This document shows positions 26,554 through 36,703 of a stretch of DNA of 64,000 nucleotides, piece after piece. The translations under genes and the position numbers were made by a program. Numbering within the stretch: the first letter of the stretch is position 1; each line of letters starts with the position of its first letter. The notes beneath the pieces are model-generated. The model was not told the origin of the DNA. It saw nothing but the letters and a program-made list of their open reading frames with translations, and ran no database searches. The stretch is from positions 1 to 64,000 of the forward strand of contig JAPLFJ010000035.1 in assembly GCA_026390735.1 (NCBI GenBank). The letters run 5' to 3'. Origin of the DNA: Ignavibacteriota bacterium. GTDB taxonomy: Bacteria > Bacteroidota > Ignavibacteria > Tepidaquicellales > Tepidaquicellaceae.

Positions 26554-28638
26554 TTACTTTAATAGTAGGAGTTTTTTTGTGATGGATTTGCTATCGGTTG
26601 TTAATGTGTAGAAGTATACACCCGATGGGAGGTTTGCGTAGTTGAATCTTATGGTGTATGTGCCGGGTGAGAGTGTGCCATTTGTTAATTCAGCGACTTC
26701 CCTGCCCTGTACATTGTATATTTTTAAGGTTGTGAGTGACTGTTTTGCGATAACGAATTTTATGTTTGTTGATGAATTGAAAGGATTGGGATAATTCTGG
26801 AAGAGTTGAAATCCCGATTGTACATTGTTATCATTGTTTACGGATATTGCAGACCCGTTAACCAATTTTATTATCAGAGAATTGTCGCCGCAGAGCCAGC
26901 CTGTGCTTGCGTCTGATAAGTCCATCGCGAATATCCTGAGTGAATTCGATATATACACATACTTCCACGTGATTCCCCCGTTTGTTGTACGGTAAAGTTT
27001 GTCGTATGCCAGTAAATACCCTGTGCTTTGGTTCATAAACCTGATGCTGTTTATGTTAGCAACAATGACAGAAAGTTGTGTCCAGTTTAACCCGCCGTTC
27101 GTTGTTCGCCTGATAACAGTCATAGTGTCTGCGCCTGAAGTTGTCCATCCTGTCTGAGCATTGATAAAACTGTAGTCGTTAATCAAATCCTGTGAACTTT
27201 GCGTCCAGTTAACACCGCTGTTTGAGGTCCTGAAAAGGTAACTACTGTTAGACCCGAACCCGTTCTGTTCATCGAAGAAAACTGCTTTTGTGATGTTACC
27301 AGGATTTGTGAATGTTATCCAGTTAACACCGCTGTTTGTTGTTTTGAATATACTCTGATCTGCAAAGGCCCATAATGTCTGGCTGTTCAGGTAACAGAAT
27401 GAAAATACCTCGCTTGCATATTCAAAGGAAGATGTCCAGTTATTCCCGAAGTTAGTGGTCTTATACACAGACCCTCTGCCCGCCAGTGCAAACCCTGTAT
27501 TTACATCGGTGAAAGTTGTGTAATGGATGTTCAGTAAAGTTGATAAATTATCAAACACCCAGTTCGCTCCGCCGTTTGTTGTTTTCCAGTTGTACGAATT
27601 TAATCCGCTGCTCCATAATTTATTTCCATCAATACTCTGGATTTTCAGCAGAGATGAATTATGTTTTCCTAGCAGTGTATCGAATGTATTCCCTGCGTCT
27701 GTTGTTTTGAATATTCTGCTGTGATTATCAGCAAGATAATACGATGAATTATTCATAAAGTATGAAGACTGATATTCACCTCCTGTAATATGCGTGAACC
27801 AGTTTGAACCGCCGTTTGTCGACTTTATTATCCTGTAAGGTGTTGTGATATACCCTGTATTTACATCACCAAAATAAATGTTGTCCGGTTTCTGTGAACT
27901 TACCGATGAATGCGATTCTGTCCAGTTAATTCCCCCGTTACTCGTCTTCATTGCATACAGATATTCAAACCTTGAACCTGCGCACCAGCCTGTCTGCGGG
28001 TTAAGAAAACACATACTGTTAATCTCAAAGGCATCGATAGTTGTATTGTACCACGTCCAGTTATTACCTGCGTTAGTTGTTTTGAAAATGTATGAATAAT
28101 TGTTCGTGAGGTTCAGCGCAGACACAAAACCTGTCTGCGAATTAACAAAACTAACTTTAAAATAATTATAAACAGAAGAATTATCAGGTGAAACAAACGA
28201 CCAGTTGGCGCCGCCGTTTGAAGTGATGCCGATACCTGTTTCTGCGGCTTCAAACCCAGTACTCTGATTTAGGAAGTATACATCATTAATTAAAAAGTTG
28301 AATGAAGAATTAAATATCCAGTCAGTACCGCCGTTTGAGGTTTTATAAATCCGTGAAGAATCGTCTAATGTATAAGATGTTAAGGAATCCAGTATAAACA
28401 CTTTTTTGAAATTTGCTTTTGAAGGTGAATATTGCTGAGAAAAGTTTAACCCGCCGTTTGTAGTATTAAGTATAAGCCCGTTATTCCCAGCAGCCCATCC
28501 TGTCTGGTTTACGAATTTAATACTATTGATAGATTCAGGTGAATAGTAAGGGTTCTGGTATTCAAACACATTCTGAGCAGATATGTCTGTATAAATTATG
28601 AGAAGAATGATTAAGTATTTAAGATTAAATGAAATCAA
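26554..28638 (-). CDS. Ycf48/BNR-repeat T9SS-secreted protein (694 aa)
   Basis: Short signal peptide (…LLIIYTDISAQ). The body is about thirteen repeats of 40–50 residues, each with a (Y/F)KTTNGGxNW-type motif and an F/LNxQTGW/F turn. This is the pattern of the photosystem II assembly factor Ycf48-like/BNR beta-propeller family. The C-terminus has FQLFQNYPNPFNSSTNIKF and ends KLLLLK, a T9SS type A sorting domain. In this lineage such proteins are surface or secreted propellers with unknown ligands. It ends close to a modular repeat and starts just downstream of the toxin remnant. Confidence 0.85.
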   Translation of the reverse strand: MISFNLKYLIILLIIYTDISAQNVFEYQNPYYSPESINSIKFVNQTGWAAGNNGLILNTTNGGLNFSQQYSPSKANFKKVFILDSLTSYTLDDSSRIYKTSNGGTDWIFNSSFNFLINDVYFLNQSTGFEAAETGIGITSNGGANWSFVSPDNSSVYNYFKVSFVNSQTGFVSALNLTNNYSYIFKTTNAGNNWTWYNTTIDAFEINSMCFLNPQTGWCAGSRFEYLYAMKTSNGGINWTESHSSVSSQKPDNIYFGDVNTGYITTPYRIIKSTNGGSNWFTHITGGEYQSSYFMNNSSYYLADNHSRIFKTTDAGNTFDTLLGKHNSSLLKIQSIDGNKLWSSGLNSYNWKTTNGGANWVFDNLSTLLNIHYTTFTDVNTGFALAGRGSVYKTTNFGNNWTSSFEYASEVFSFCYLNSQTLWAFADQSIFKTTNSGVNWITFTNPGNITKAVFFDEQNGFGSNSSYLFRTSNSGVNWTQSSQDLINDYSFINAQTGWTTSGADTMTVIRRTTNGGLNWTQLSVIVANINSIRFMNQSTGYLLAYDKLYRTTNGGITWKYVYISNSLRIFAMDLSDASTGWLCGDNSLIIKLVNGSAISVNNDNNVQSGFQLFQNYPNPFNSSTNIKFVIAKQSLTTLKIYNVQGREVAELTNGTLSPGTYTIRFNYANLPSGVYFYTLTTDSKSITKKLLLLK

Positions 28639-28649
28639 AAATAATTATT

Positions 28650-28751
28650 TTAAAGAATGGCAAAAAGTTCTTTTATCTTTTGGTCGACAATGACTGATTC
28701 ATCAAAAGAAATCTTTCCCGATTCCCTCAGAACAATATTACCTTTCACCAT
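28650..28751 (-). pseudogene. Internally deleted MazF/PemK-like toxin remnant (33 codons)
   Basis: ATG 28751–28749 overlaps the end of the antitoxin-like gene by 14 bases, a coupling typical of toxin–antitoxin pairs. The product starts MVKGNIVL, like the MxxGDIVLVPFPF opening of PemK/MazF toxins. It ends SGKISFDESVIVDQKIKELF, like the GKLSxExLxEIDxxLKxLF tail of that family. The core of roughly 70–80 residues, including the catalytic region, is missing. I infer an in-frame deletion that disarmed the toxin. A genuine short peptide is the alternative. Confidence 0.45.
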
Positions 28752-28983
28752 AACCAAACTTCTTTCCGTCTTTTACAGTATAAATGTTCTCACTTTCATC
28801 ATTAAGGAAATCGAATTCGGTATTATTAGCGGCTGCTTTTAACAGTTGAGAATCAGATAAGTCATCATCATCCTTGTATAATATAATAACCTTAACATCG
28901 CCCTCTTTAGTGATGTTTGATTTTTCATTCAATCTTATAATATTATCCCGTGTAATAAAGCCGATTGTTTCTATTGCTTTCAT
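28738..28983 (-). CDS. Antitoxin-like small protein (81 aa)
   Basis: Sequence layout matches small antitoxin-type proteins that sit 5' of PemK/MazF or PIN toxins. It has an N-terminal MKAIETIGFITRDNIIRL DNA-binding-like strand segment. Next comes a VKVIILYKDDDD strand and then FDFLNDESENIYTVKDGKKF, the tail normally engaging the toxin. It would repress its own promoter and neutralise the toxin. Its downstream partner here appears gutted (28650–28751), so the gene may be an orphan survivor. Start is ATG 28983. Assignment rests on pattern, not a search. Confidence 0.6.
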   Translation of the reverse strand: MKAIETIGFITRDNIIRLNEKSNITKEGDVKVIILYKDDDDLSDSQLLKAAANNTEFDFLNDESENIYTVKDGKKFGYGER

Positions 28984-29044
28984 TTATATAATTTATAAAA
29001 TGATATTAATATGCAGAGATAAATTCAAGTCTAATTCGGTTAAT

Positions 29045-29071
29045 AAAAAAGCCGTCATTGCTGACGGCTTT
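29045..29071 (-). terminator. Terminator of gdhA
   Basis: Ten-bp stem AAAGCCGTCA / TGACGGCTTT. Read on the minus strand it is followed by TTTTTTATT, 26 bases after the gdhA stop. Confidence 0.8.
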
Positions 29072-29096
29072 AAATATATTAAATATGGATTAGTGT

Positions 29097-30479
<1,383 letters not shown>

Positions 30480-30743
30480 TTATTTTTTGTATAAAAAGGT
30501 ATAGAATTATTTGTGAAGATAGTTTTATCGAAAATGGGGTTTAAATCTTTTAACATGTAAATTTAATTTATATACAAAATTATACATAATAAATTCGTTA
30601 TTCAATACAAATTTTTCTGATTAGTTTAAATTCTTAATATAATTGCAGAAACCAAACGAATGTTCAATATCCGGCCTGTAATTAAATTTTCCTGTTTTAG
30701 CAGAATAATTATTTATATTTTATAATAAATTAAAATCAAAAAG

Positions 30744-33716
30744 ATGTATAATCCAAAGCCTGACTCTAAAGACCAGGGTTACAGTTTAAAGTTTCAAAGG
30801 TTTCAGGACCTTATGCAGTTTAAGATAAAAGATGTATTGCTGGTTTCCAGCATTTACGATTTATACCTTTTTGAAGAGGACGGGCGCCTGTATGAAATGA
30901 TACGAAATGAGTATCAGGACCTGGAGTTAAGCCAGTCACCAGATATTATCAGGGTTTCGAGTGTAAAAGAAGCAAATAAGATTCTTGCTGGCAAAAGAAA
31001 CATTGACCTTATAATTACGACTCTGCATATCGAAGATTCAGATCCCGTCAGGTTTGCACAGAGTGTTAAAAAATCCTACCCTGATATTCCTATAGTAATG
31101 CTTTCTTTTGACAGCCGTGAATTGCATAACTTAATCATAAAGAAAGATATTTCCATATTTGACAAAGCATTTGTCTGGAACGGCGATTACAAACTTTTAA
31201 TCGCAATCATAAAATACCTCGAAGATAAGTTTAACGTAAAACCTGATACTGAAAGCATTGGTGTTCAGTCTATCATCGTTATCGAAGACAATATTAAAAG
31301 TTATTCGTCATTCCTGCCTGTGCTGTACACAGAACTTATTCAGCAGTCAAGGAGATTAATAAGCGAGGGTATTAACCTGTCGCATAAATTCCTCAGAATG
31401 CGTGCACGTCCGAAAATACTCCTTTGCAGCAGTTATGAAGAAGCGCAGAGTTACCTGAAAGATTATAAGGAATTTATTCTCGGAGTTATTTCCGACGTGG
31501 AATTTCCTCATAAAGGTGTTCAGGATACGAAAGCAGGGATTAAGTTTGCGAAGGAAGTAAAGAAAAAATACAGTGATATACCCATACTGCTTCAGTCATC
31601 GGACGCGGATAACGAAGAAGATGCCATAAAAGCAGGATGCAGTTTTGTCATGAAGGATTCCCCTGTTATGCATCAGCAGTTAAGAGAGTTCATGAAGAAC
31701 AGTTTCGGGTTTGGTGATTTTGTTTTCAGAACCCCTGAAGGTAAGGAGATTGACAGGGCAGAAAACTTAATCGAACTTGAGGAAAAGTTAAAAGAAGTCC
31801 CAGAGAGTTCTATAAAATACCACGGGGAAAGAAACCATTTCTCAAACTGGCTGAAGGCACGAACTGAGTTCTGGCTGGCAGATAAATTAAGGCCGCAGAA
31901 AGTTACAGAGTTTGAATCGATTGAAAAGATACGGAAGCATTTACTGTCGGGCCTGAAAAGTTACAGGAAAATTATCCATAAAGGAGTTGTCGAAGATTTT
32001 AACAGCGAAACTTTCGACCCCTCATATTCTTTCGCCAGAGTCGGCGGCGGTTCACTGGGCGGCAAGGCAAGAGGCCTGAGTTTTCTTAATTATTTAATAA
32101 ACAGTTACGGCATAGGTGATAAGTTCAAGAACATTACAATTGACGTGCCTCCCGGGATAGTTCTTGGCACGGATGTTTTCGACGAGTTTCTTGAAGGGAA
32201 TAAACTCCGCAGATTTGCATTTGAATGTGGAGATGACAAAGTACTGAAAGACAGATTCTTAAAAGCTGAATATTTCCCCGATAATATCGTGATTTCACTC
32301 AGGGAATTTCTTCATCTGATTGACGTACCGCTTTCGGTGAGGTCGTCAAGTCTGCTTGAAGATTCTCAGTACCACCCTTTTGCGGGCGTATATGATACAT
32401 ACATGATTCCCAATAATGAATCCAACATTATTGAGAAACTGGAAAACCTGATTAACTCCGTAAAACTGGTTTATGCATCTACTTTCTACAAAGCATCGAA
32501 AGATTATTTCAGGATAACATCGCACAGGATTGAAGATGAAAAGATGGCGGTCATTGTCCAGAAACTGGTCGGGACAAAACACTCAAACAGGTTTTATCCC
32601 GATATCTCTGGTGTCGCTAAATCCTATAACTTCTATCCGATTTATCCTCAGAAAACAAAGGACGGTATTGTATCCGTCGCACTTGGACTCGGTAAAACAA
32701 TAGTTGAAGGCGGCAACACAGTTAAGTTTTCTTCAAAGTATCCAGAACATTTAATTCAGTTCTATTCAACAAAGTCTTTCCTTCAGAATAATCAGGTTGA
32801 ATTCTTTGCCTTAGACCTCGATACAAAAGCCGATGACGTGCAAAGCGGTGAACTGATACAGGATGAATTTACAAAGAGTTATTCACTAAAAGAAGCCCAG
32901 CAAGACGGTACACTCGATCTGCTCGGTTCAACTTATTCAATTCAGAACGATATGATATACGACGGAATTTCGAGGGACGGGGTTAAAATGGTAACATTCG
33001 CTCCGATACTTAAATATAATACGTTTCCTTTGCCTGAAATTGTCGAAACACTCCTGAATATTGGGAGCAAAGGTATGGGTTCGGCTGTGGAAATCGAGTT
33101 TGCTGCTGATTTAAGCAGAAAGAACAAGGAATTCGGAGTCCTTCAGATGCGCCCTATGGTTGTTCACGAAGAAGTTGAACACATAAATATGCACGACTTT
33201 TCAAAGAATGACCTGCTGTGCAAATCTGACGACGTGCTCGGAAGCGGAGTCATTAATGATATCTATGATATAATCTATGTTGACAATGAAGCGTTCGACA
33301 GGAGTAAAACCAAGGAAATTGCTTACGAAGTCAGCCAGTTAAACTCTGAAATGCTCGAAAAAGGCAAACAATACCTGCTAATAGGCTTCGGAAGATGGGG
33401 TACACTCGATCCGTGGCTCGGAATCCCTGTCACCTGGTCACAGATTGCAGGTGCAAAAGCAATCATCGAAGCTGACATGAAAGACCTTGATGTTGAACCG
33501 TCTCAGGGTTCGCATTTCTTCCAGAACCTCACTTCGTTCTCAATCGGATATTTCACTGTAAAGAACTCGAACAAAAATTCATTTCTTGACTGGACCTGGC
33601 TGGAGGAACAAAAAATAAACAGAAAACTGACGTATGTAAGACACGTAGAATTACAAAAACCGCTCGCAATTAAAATCAATGCCCATAAGAAATTAGGGGT
33701 AATTTTAAAGTCCTGA
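30744..33716 (+). CDS. Two-receiver / PEP-pyruvate dikinase N-domain protein (990 aa)
   Basis: Two receiver-like domains at about 27–160 and 174–325. The first lacks a clear phospho-Asp; the second keeps Asp251 (VISDVEFP) and Lys304 (VMKDSP). Residues ~430–900 resemble the nucleotide-binding domain of pyruvate phosphate dikinase/PEP synthase: VGGGSLGGKARGLSFLN, PLSVRSSSLLEDS followed by FAGVYDTYM, and FGVLQMRPMV. The phospho-His swivelling domain and the PEP/pyruvate TIM barrel are absent. A C-terminal unit (LLIGFGRWGTLDPWLGIPV) ends the protein. It cannot be a complete dikinase. A regulated ATP-dependent phosphotransfer or sensory role is inference. No signal peptide. It is divergent from gdhA. 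Confidence 0.8.
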   Translation: MYNPKPDSKDQGYSLKFQRFQDLMQFKIKDVLLVSSIYDLYLFEEDGRLYEMIRNEYQDLELSQSPDIIRVSSVKEANKILAGKRNIDLIITTLHIEDSDPVRFAQSVKKSYPDIPIVMLSFDSRELHNLIIKKDISIFDKAFVWNGDYKLLIAIIKYLEDKFNVKPDTESIGVQSIIVIEDNIKSYSSFLPVLYTELIQQSRRLISEGINLSHKFLRMRARPKILLCSSYEEAQSYLKDYKEFILGVISDVEFPHKGVQDTKAGIKFAKEVKKKYSDIPILLQSSDADNEEDAIKAGCSFVMKDSPVMHQQLREFMKNSFGFGDFVFRTPEGKEIDRAENLIELEEKLKEVPESSIKYHGERNHFSNWLKARTEFWLADKLRPQKVTEFESIEKIRKHLLSGLKSYRKIIHKGVVEDFNSETFDPSYSFARVGGGSLGGKARGLSFLNYLINSYGIGDKFKNITIDVPPGIVLGTDVFDEFLEGNKLRRFAFECGDDKVLKDRFLKAEYFPDNIVISLREFLHLIDVPLSVRSSSLLEDSQYHPFAGVYDTYMIPNNESNIIEKLENLINSVKLVYASTFYKASKDYFRITSHRIEDEKMAVIVQKLVGTKHSNRFYPDISGVAKSYNFYPIYPQKTKDGIVSVALGLGKTIVEGGNTVKFSSKYPEHLIQFYSTKSFLQNNQVEFFALDLDTKADDVQSGELIQDEFTKSYSLKEAQQDGTLDLLGSTYSIQNDMIYDGISRDGVKMVTFAPILKYNTFPLPEIVETLLNIGSKGMGSAVEIEFAADLSRKNKEFGVLQMRPMVVHEEVEHINMHDFSKNDLLCKSDDVLGSGVINDIYDIIYVDNEAFDRSKTKEIAYEVSQLNSEMLEKGKQYLLIGFGRWGTLDPWLGIPVTWSQIAGAKAIIEADMKDLDVEPSQGSHFFQNLTSFSIGYFTVKNSNKNSFLDWTWLEEQKINRKLTYVRHVELQKPLAIKINAHKKLGVILKS

Positions 33717-34146
33717 AAGCGGGAAAAAGTTGCATTACGAACTTTAAACAGCATATTTTCGTTATAAGTATATGTATTTATAGTATATTATACACCCCAT
33801 AAATCTCTTGTTTTTTTATACGTTTGGGTAGTTTTGTAAAGAAACTATATAGGAAAAAAGAAATCTTTATTTCAAAGTCTTCTGACTATCTTTTATATCT
33901 TACTGTAATTACATGCTCTTACAGGCATACTTTTGTATTGTACAATTCATCATTTCAAATATATTTTCTTTATACTTGACAATAAAATTCATTTTCAATA
34001 TCTTGCTACCTTTAAAAACGTATACACGTAATTTTTTTAGAATAATTATATTGTTCTTTAACATAGGATAATCGCTCACTGATCAGAAGAAAAGATTAAG
34101 GCGGAAAAGTTTTTTTAATTTCGTAAACATAAACAGGAGAAGAAAT
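33717..34146. other. AT-rich intergenic region without recognised features
   Basis: 430 bp between two co-oriented genes. I see no convincing hairpin after 33716, no repeat module and no small gene. The only site recognised is the ribosome binding site AGGAG at 34135–34139. Confidence 0.5.
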
Positions 34147-35061
34147 TTGTTTAGATCATTTAGTGCGTATTTGATACTCGCATTAATTTTAGTTTTTCTA
34201 ATTAGCGGACGAGATGCAGTTGTCTTTGGACAAACTTCCGGCAGTAACTCAGAATACATGGAAGAAGGAACAGCTTCCTGGTATGGACCCGGTTTTCACG
34301 GCAGAAAAACCGCCAACGGAGAAAGATTCAACACGAATGACCTTACTTGTGCACATAAGTCATTGCCTTTCAATACTTTACTGAAGGTTACGAATCTGGA
34401 AAATGGAAGATATACCATTGTAAGAGTTAACGACAGAGGACCCTACGCCCACGGCAGGATTGTAGACCTCTCAAACGCGGCAAAAACTGAAATCGGTATG
34501 GGTGGACTGGCTAAAGTAAGGATAGAATCCTATAAGCCGGTTAATTCGACTGATTTAACAGAAGTAGAAGACGCGATGCCACTAAATCTTTTTGAAGATG
34601 CCATTACAAAGACCTCAAAGGTGTTCATTGAATTGAATGACAGAAAACTCAGTTCAAACAATACCAGAACAAACTCGAAAGATGAGTTCAGAAGAATCTT
34701 AAGCACGTTCAAAAAGGTAAAGGTTTTAGTCGATAAGAATAACAGCATTCTCGAAAATATAGCTCCGGAAAACGGTTTTGATTTAACTAATTTCATTGAA
34801 TTAACCGATAAGATAAGAACTTTCACAGGACATTCAATAGAAGTTCAGTCATTCAGCACCGAAGAAGAAGCTAACAAACTAATTGGGAAACTGGAAGCCC
34901 TGAGATACAACGACCTAATACTGGTCGAGATTGTATCAGGTGACTCCATCAACTTCAAAGTGTTTTTAGGATATTATGATAAGGCAGAAGATGCAGATGT
35001 AGATTTAAGGAATATTAGAGAGATGAACTTTGATAGCAAGGTTATTAAAATTTTGAGTTGA
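34147..35061 (+). CDS. rlpA: RlpA-like septal ring protein with DPBB and SPOR-like domains (304 aa)
   Basis: Starts at TTG. An AGGAG sits seven bases upstream, and this start alone yields the signal peptide (SAYLILALILVFLIS … VFGQ); the next in-frame Met, at residue 38, would discard it. Residues 40–126 form the double-psi beta-barrel of RlpA: EGTASWYGPGFHGRKTANGE, then VRVNDRGPYAHGRIVDLS with Asp96, the lytic transglycosylase acid position. Residues ~225–304 look SPOR-like (HSIEVQSFSTEEEANKL … FKVFLGYYDKAEDAD), which would bind denuded glycan at the septum. The middle ~100 residues are a low-conservation linker. An amidase gene lies convergently next door, consistent with a cell-wall neighbourhood. 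Confidence 0.88.
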   Translation: MFRSFSAYLILALILVFLISGRDAVVFGQTSGSNSEYMEEGTASWYGPGFHGRKTANGERFNTNDLTCAHKSLPFNTLLKVTNLENGRYTIVRVNDRGPYAHGRIVDLSNAAKTEIGMGGLAKVRIESYKPVNSTDLTEVEDAMPLNLFEDAITKTSKVFIELNDRKLSSNNTRTNSKDEFRRILSTFKKVKVLVDKNNSILENIAPENGFDLTNFIELTDKIRTFTGHSIEVQSFSTEEEANKLIGKLEALRYNDLILVEIVSGDSINFKVFLGYYDKAEDADVDLRNIREMNFDSKVIKILS

Positions 35062-35072
35062 GAAAATTTAAG

Positions 35073-35105
35073 AAAGCCGTTTCAGTTATGGAACGGCTTT
35101 TTTTA
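35073..35105 (+). terminator. Rho-independent terminator of the RlpA-like gene
   Basis: AAAGCCGTT / AACGGCTTT stem, ten-base loop and T tract, 11 bases after the stop. Confidence 0.85.
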
Positions 35106-35237
35106 TTGGGTAAACCGAATATAGTTTGAGATTTAAAATTATGAAACACAGATAATTGATTTACTCTGTAGATTTTAGCGTAAAAAGGGAAATAATTCTA
35201 TTGAAGTAAGTGTACGTATGTTAAACAGAAATCAGTA

Positions 35238-36035
35238 TCATTCCATAAGAGAGTTCTCAAAATCATAATCCATCTTAAAATACCGTATTGCTTTGAATAT
35301 TGATTTTGCGATTTCTGTCTGGCCTTTATCAGATTTCAGATAAGCTTCGTCCGATGTGTTTGAAAGATATCCGCACTCAACTAAAACAGACGGCATAGAT
35401 GCACTCAGGAGCACCCAGAAACCTGCCTGAAAGACTCCCCTGCCCGGCAGTTTGCTTCCCTTAATCATTTCAGTTTCAATAATCTTTGCAAAACGGTTAC
35501 TGTATCTCAGGTATGACTGCTGAAAGATTGAAGTTTCAATTTTTCTCTCAATTATATATGCAGAATCGGGTTTCTCGTTTTTTGCTATAAACTTATTCTC
35601 GTCGTATGTTATTGCTTTCGCTTCATCAACTCTGGCTAAATCGAGTACGTATATTTCAAACCCGCTTTTGTCATTCTCGTCGTTCTTCTTTGCGTTGCAG
35701 TGTATGCTTACGAATAAATTCCCGCCTTCATTGTTGGCAATTTTTCCTCTGTTCTTCAGTTCTATAAACTCATCCTTGTCTCTCGTTAATATCACCTTGA
35801 CATCTGTGTATTCCTTCGAAAGGAAATCATTGATTTTCTGTACAATCGGCAGTACTATGTTTCTTTCATAAACGCCTGTTGTTCCCGTAGTACCAGGGTC
35901 TTTGCCACCGTGACCTGCATCAATTATAACCGTAAAAATCCTTTTGTCACCGACAGTAAAAGAATTAATTTCCGTGTACGTTGAAAACATCACAACCGGA
36001 AAAATGAACAGTAATATTTTAGCAAAAAGCCTCAT
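35238..36035 (-). CDS. N-acetylmuramoyl-L-alanine amidase, Amidase_3 family (265 aa)
   Basis: Zinc amidase that cleaves the MurNAc–L-Ala bond of peptidoglycan. Zinc ligands are His42 (IIDAGHGGKDPG), Glu57 (VYERNI) and His112 (VSIHCNA). The catalytic Glu is Glu220 (VLVECGYLSN). An N-terminal hydrophobic segment (residues 4–18) serves as a signal peptide or anchor. A 35-residue insert (about 135–170) between the second His and the last motif contains the regulatory-helix position of AmiC-like enzymes (SAYIIERKIETSIFQQS). It is convergent with the RlpA-like gene, and daughter-cell separation is the likely role. Confidence 0.93.
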   Translation of the reverse strand: MRLFAKILLFIFPVVMFSTYTEINSFTVGDKRIFTVIIDAGHGGKDPGTTGTTGVYERNIVLPIVQKINDFLSKEYTDVKVILTRDKDEFIELKNRGKIANNEGGNLFVSIHCNAKKNDENDKSGFEIYVLDLARVDEAKAITYDENKFIAKNEKPDSAYIIERKIETSIFQQSYLRYSNRFAKIIETEMIKGSKLPGRGVFQAGFWVLLSASMPSVLVECGYLSNTSDEAYLKSDKGQTEIAKSIFKAIRYFKMDYDFENSLME

Positions 36036-36171
36036 GCCGTAACTTAAAAAATCCTGAATGAATAATATAGTGAAAAGAGTAAATGCAGAAATAAACTGAC
36101 TAACAATCTGTTACTGAATAATGAGTAGTTGGTGATTTGATTTAGAGAGATTGTAATACGCATTTAAAACG

Positions 36172-36209
36172 CATCAGATACGGGTTACACACACATCAGA
36201 TACGGGTTA
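36172..36209 (+). repeat. Short 22-bp tandem duplication
   Basis: CATCAGATACGGGTTA occurs at 36172–36187 and 36194–36209, separated by CACACA. It lies in the otherwise plain 330-bp gap between the amidase gene and the tRNA. Confidence 0.7.
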
Positions 36210-36366
36210 GAGTTTACATACTGTATTAAACTGAAAAAGGCGTAACTAAATACGTAACTATTTTCTTAGATTTTAATGATTTTGTGAGAAGTTTTGTAGT
36301 TTCCTCTTTAAACGAAAAAAGTCCGAAAACACTTTTAAACAGTGAATTTCAGACTTCTTTTCTCAG

Positions 36367-36439
<73 letters not shown>

Positions 36440-36703
36440 ATACATTAATATGCGGATTTTAAACACAAAATTCAATGTAAATATTTCACTCACAGCAAGA
36501 AATTTGAGTGAGACATTTTAAGCAAACAAAAAAACTATTCTGATGTATGGAATATGAATTATTTATTTATTATTTTAGAAGTAAATATTTATCATTATCA
36601 TCAATACCAGCCCCGGTTTGCATGTTTTGGGAAGATAGTATAGCATTATTTAGTCTTGCACTGAATATTGTTAAAGGTCAGCAAATAATCTAAATTTTTT
36701 TGA

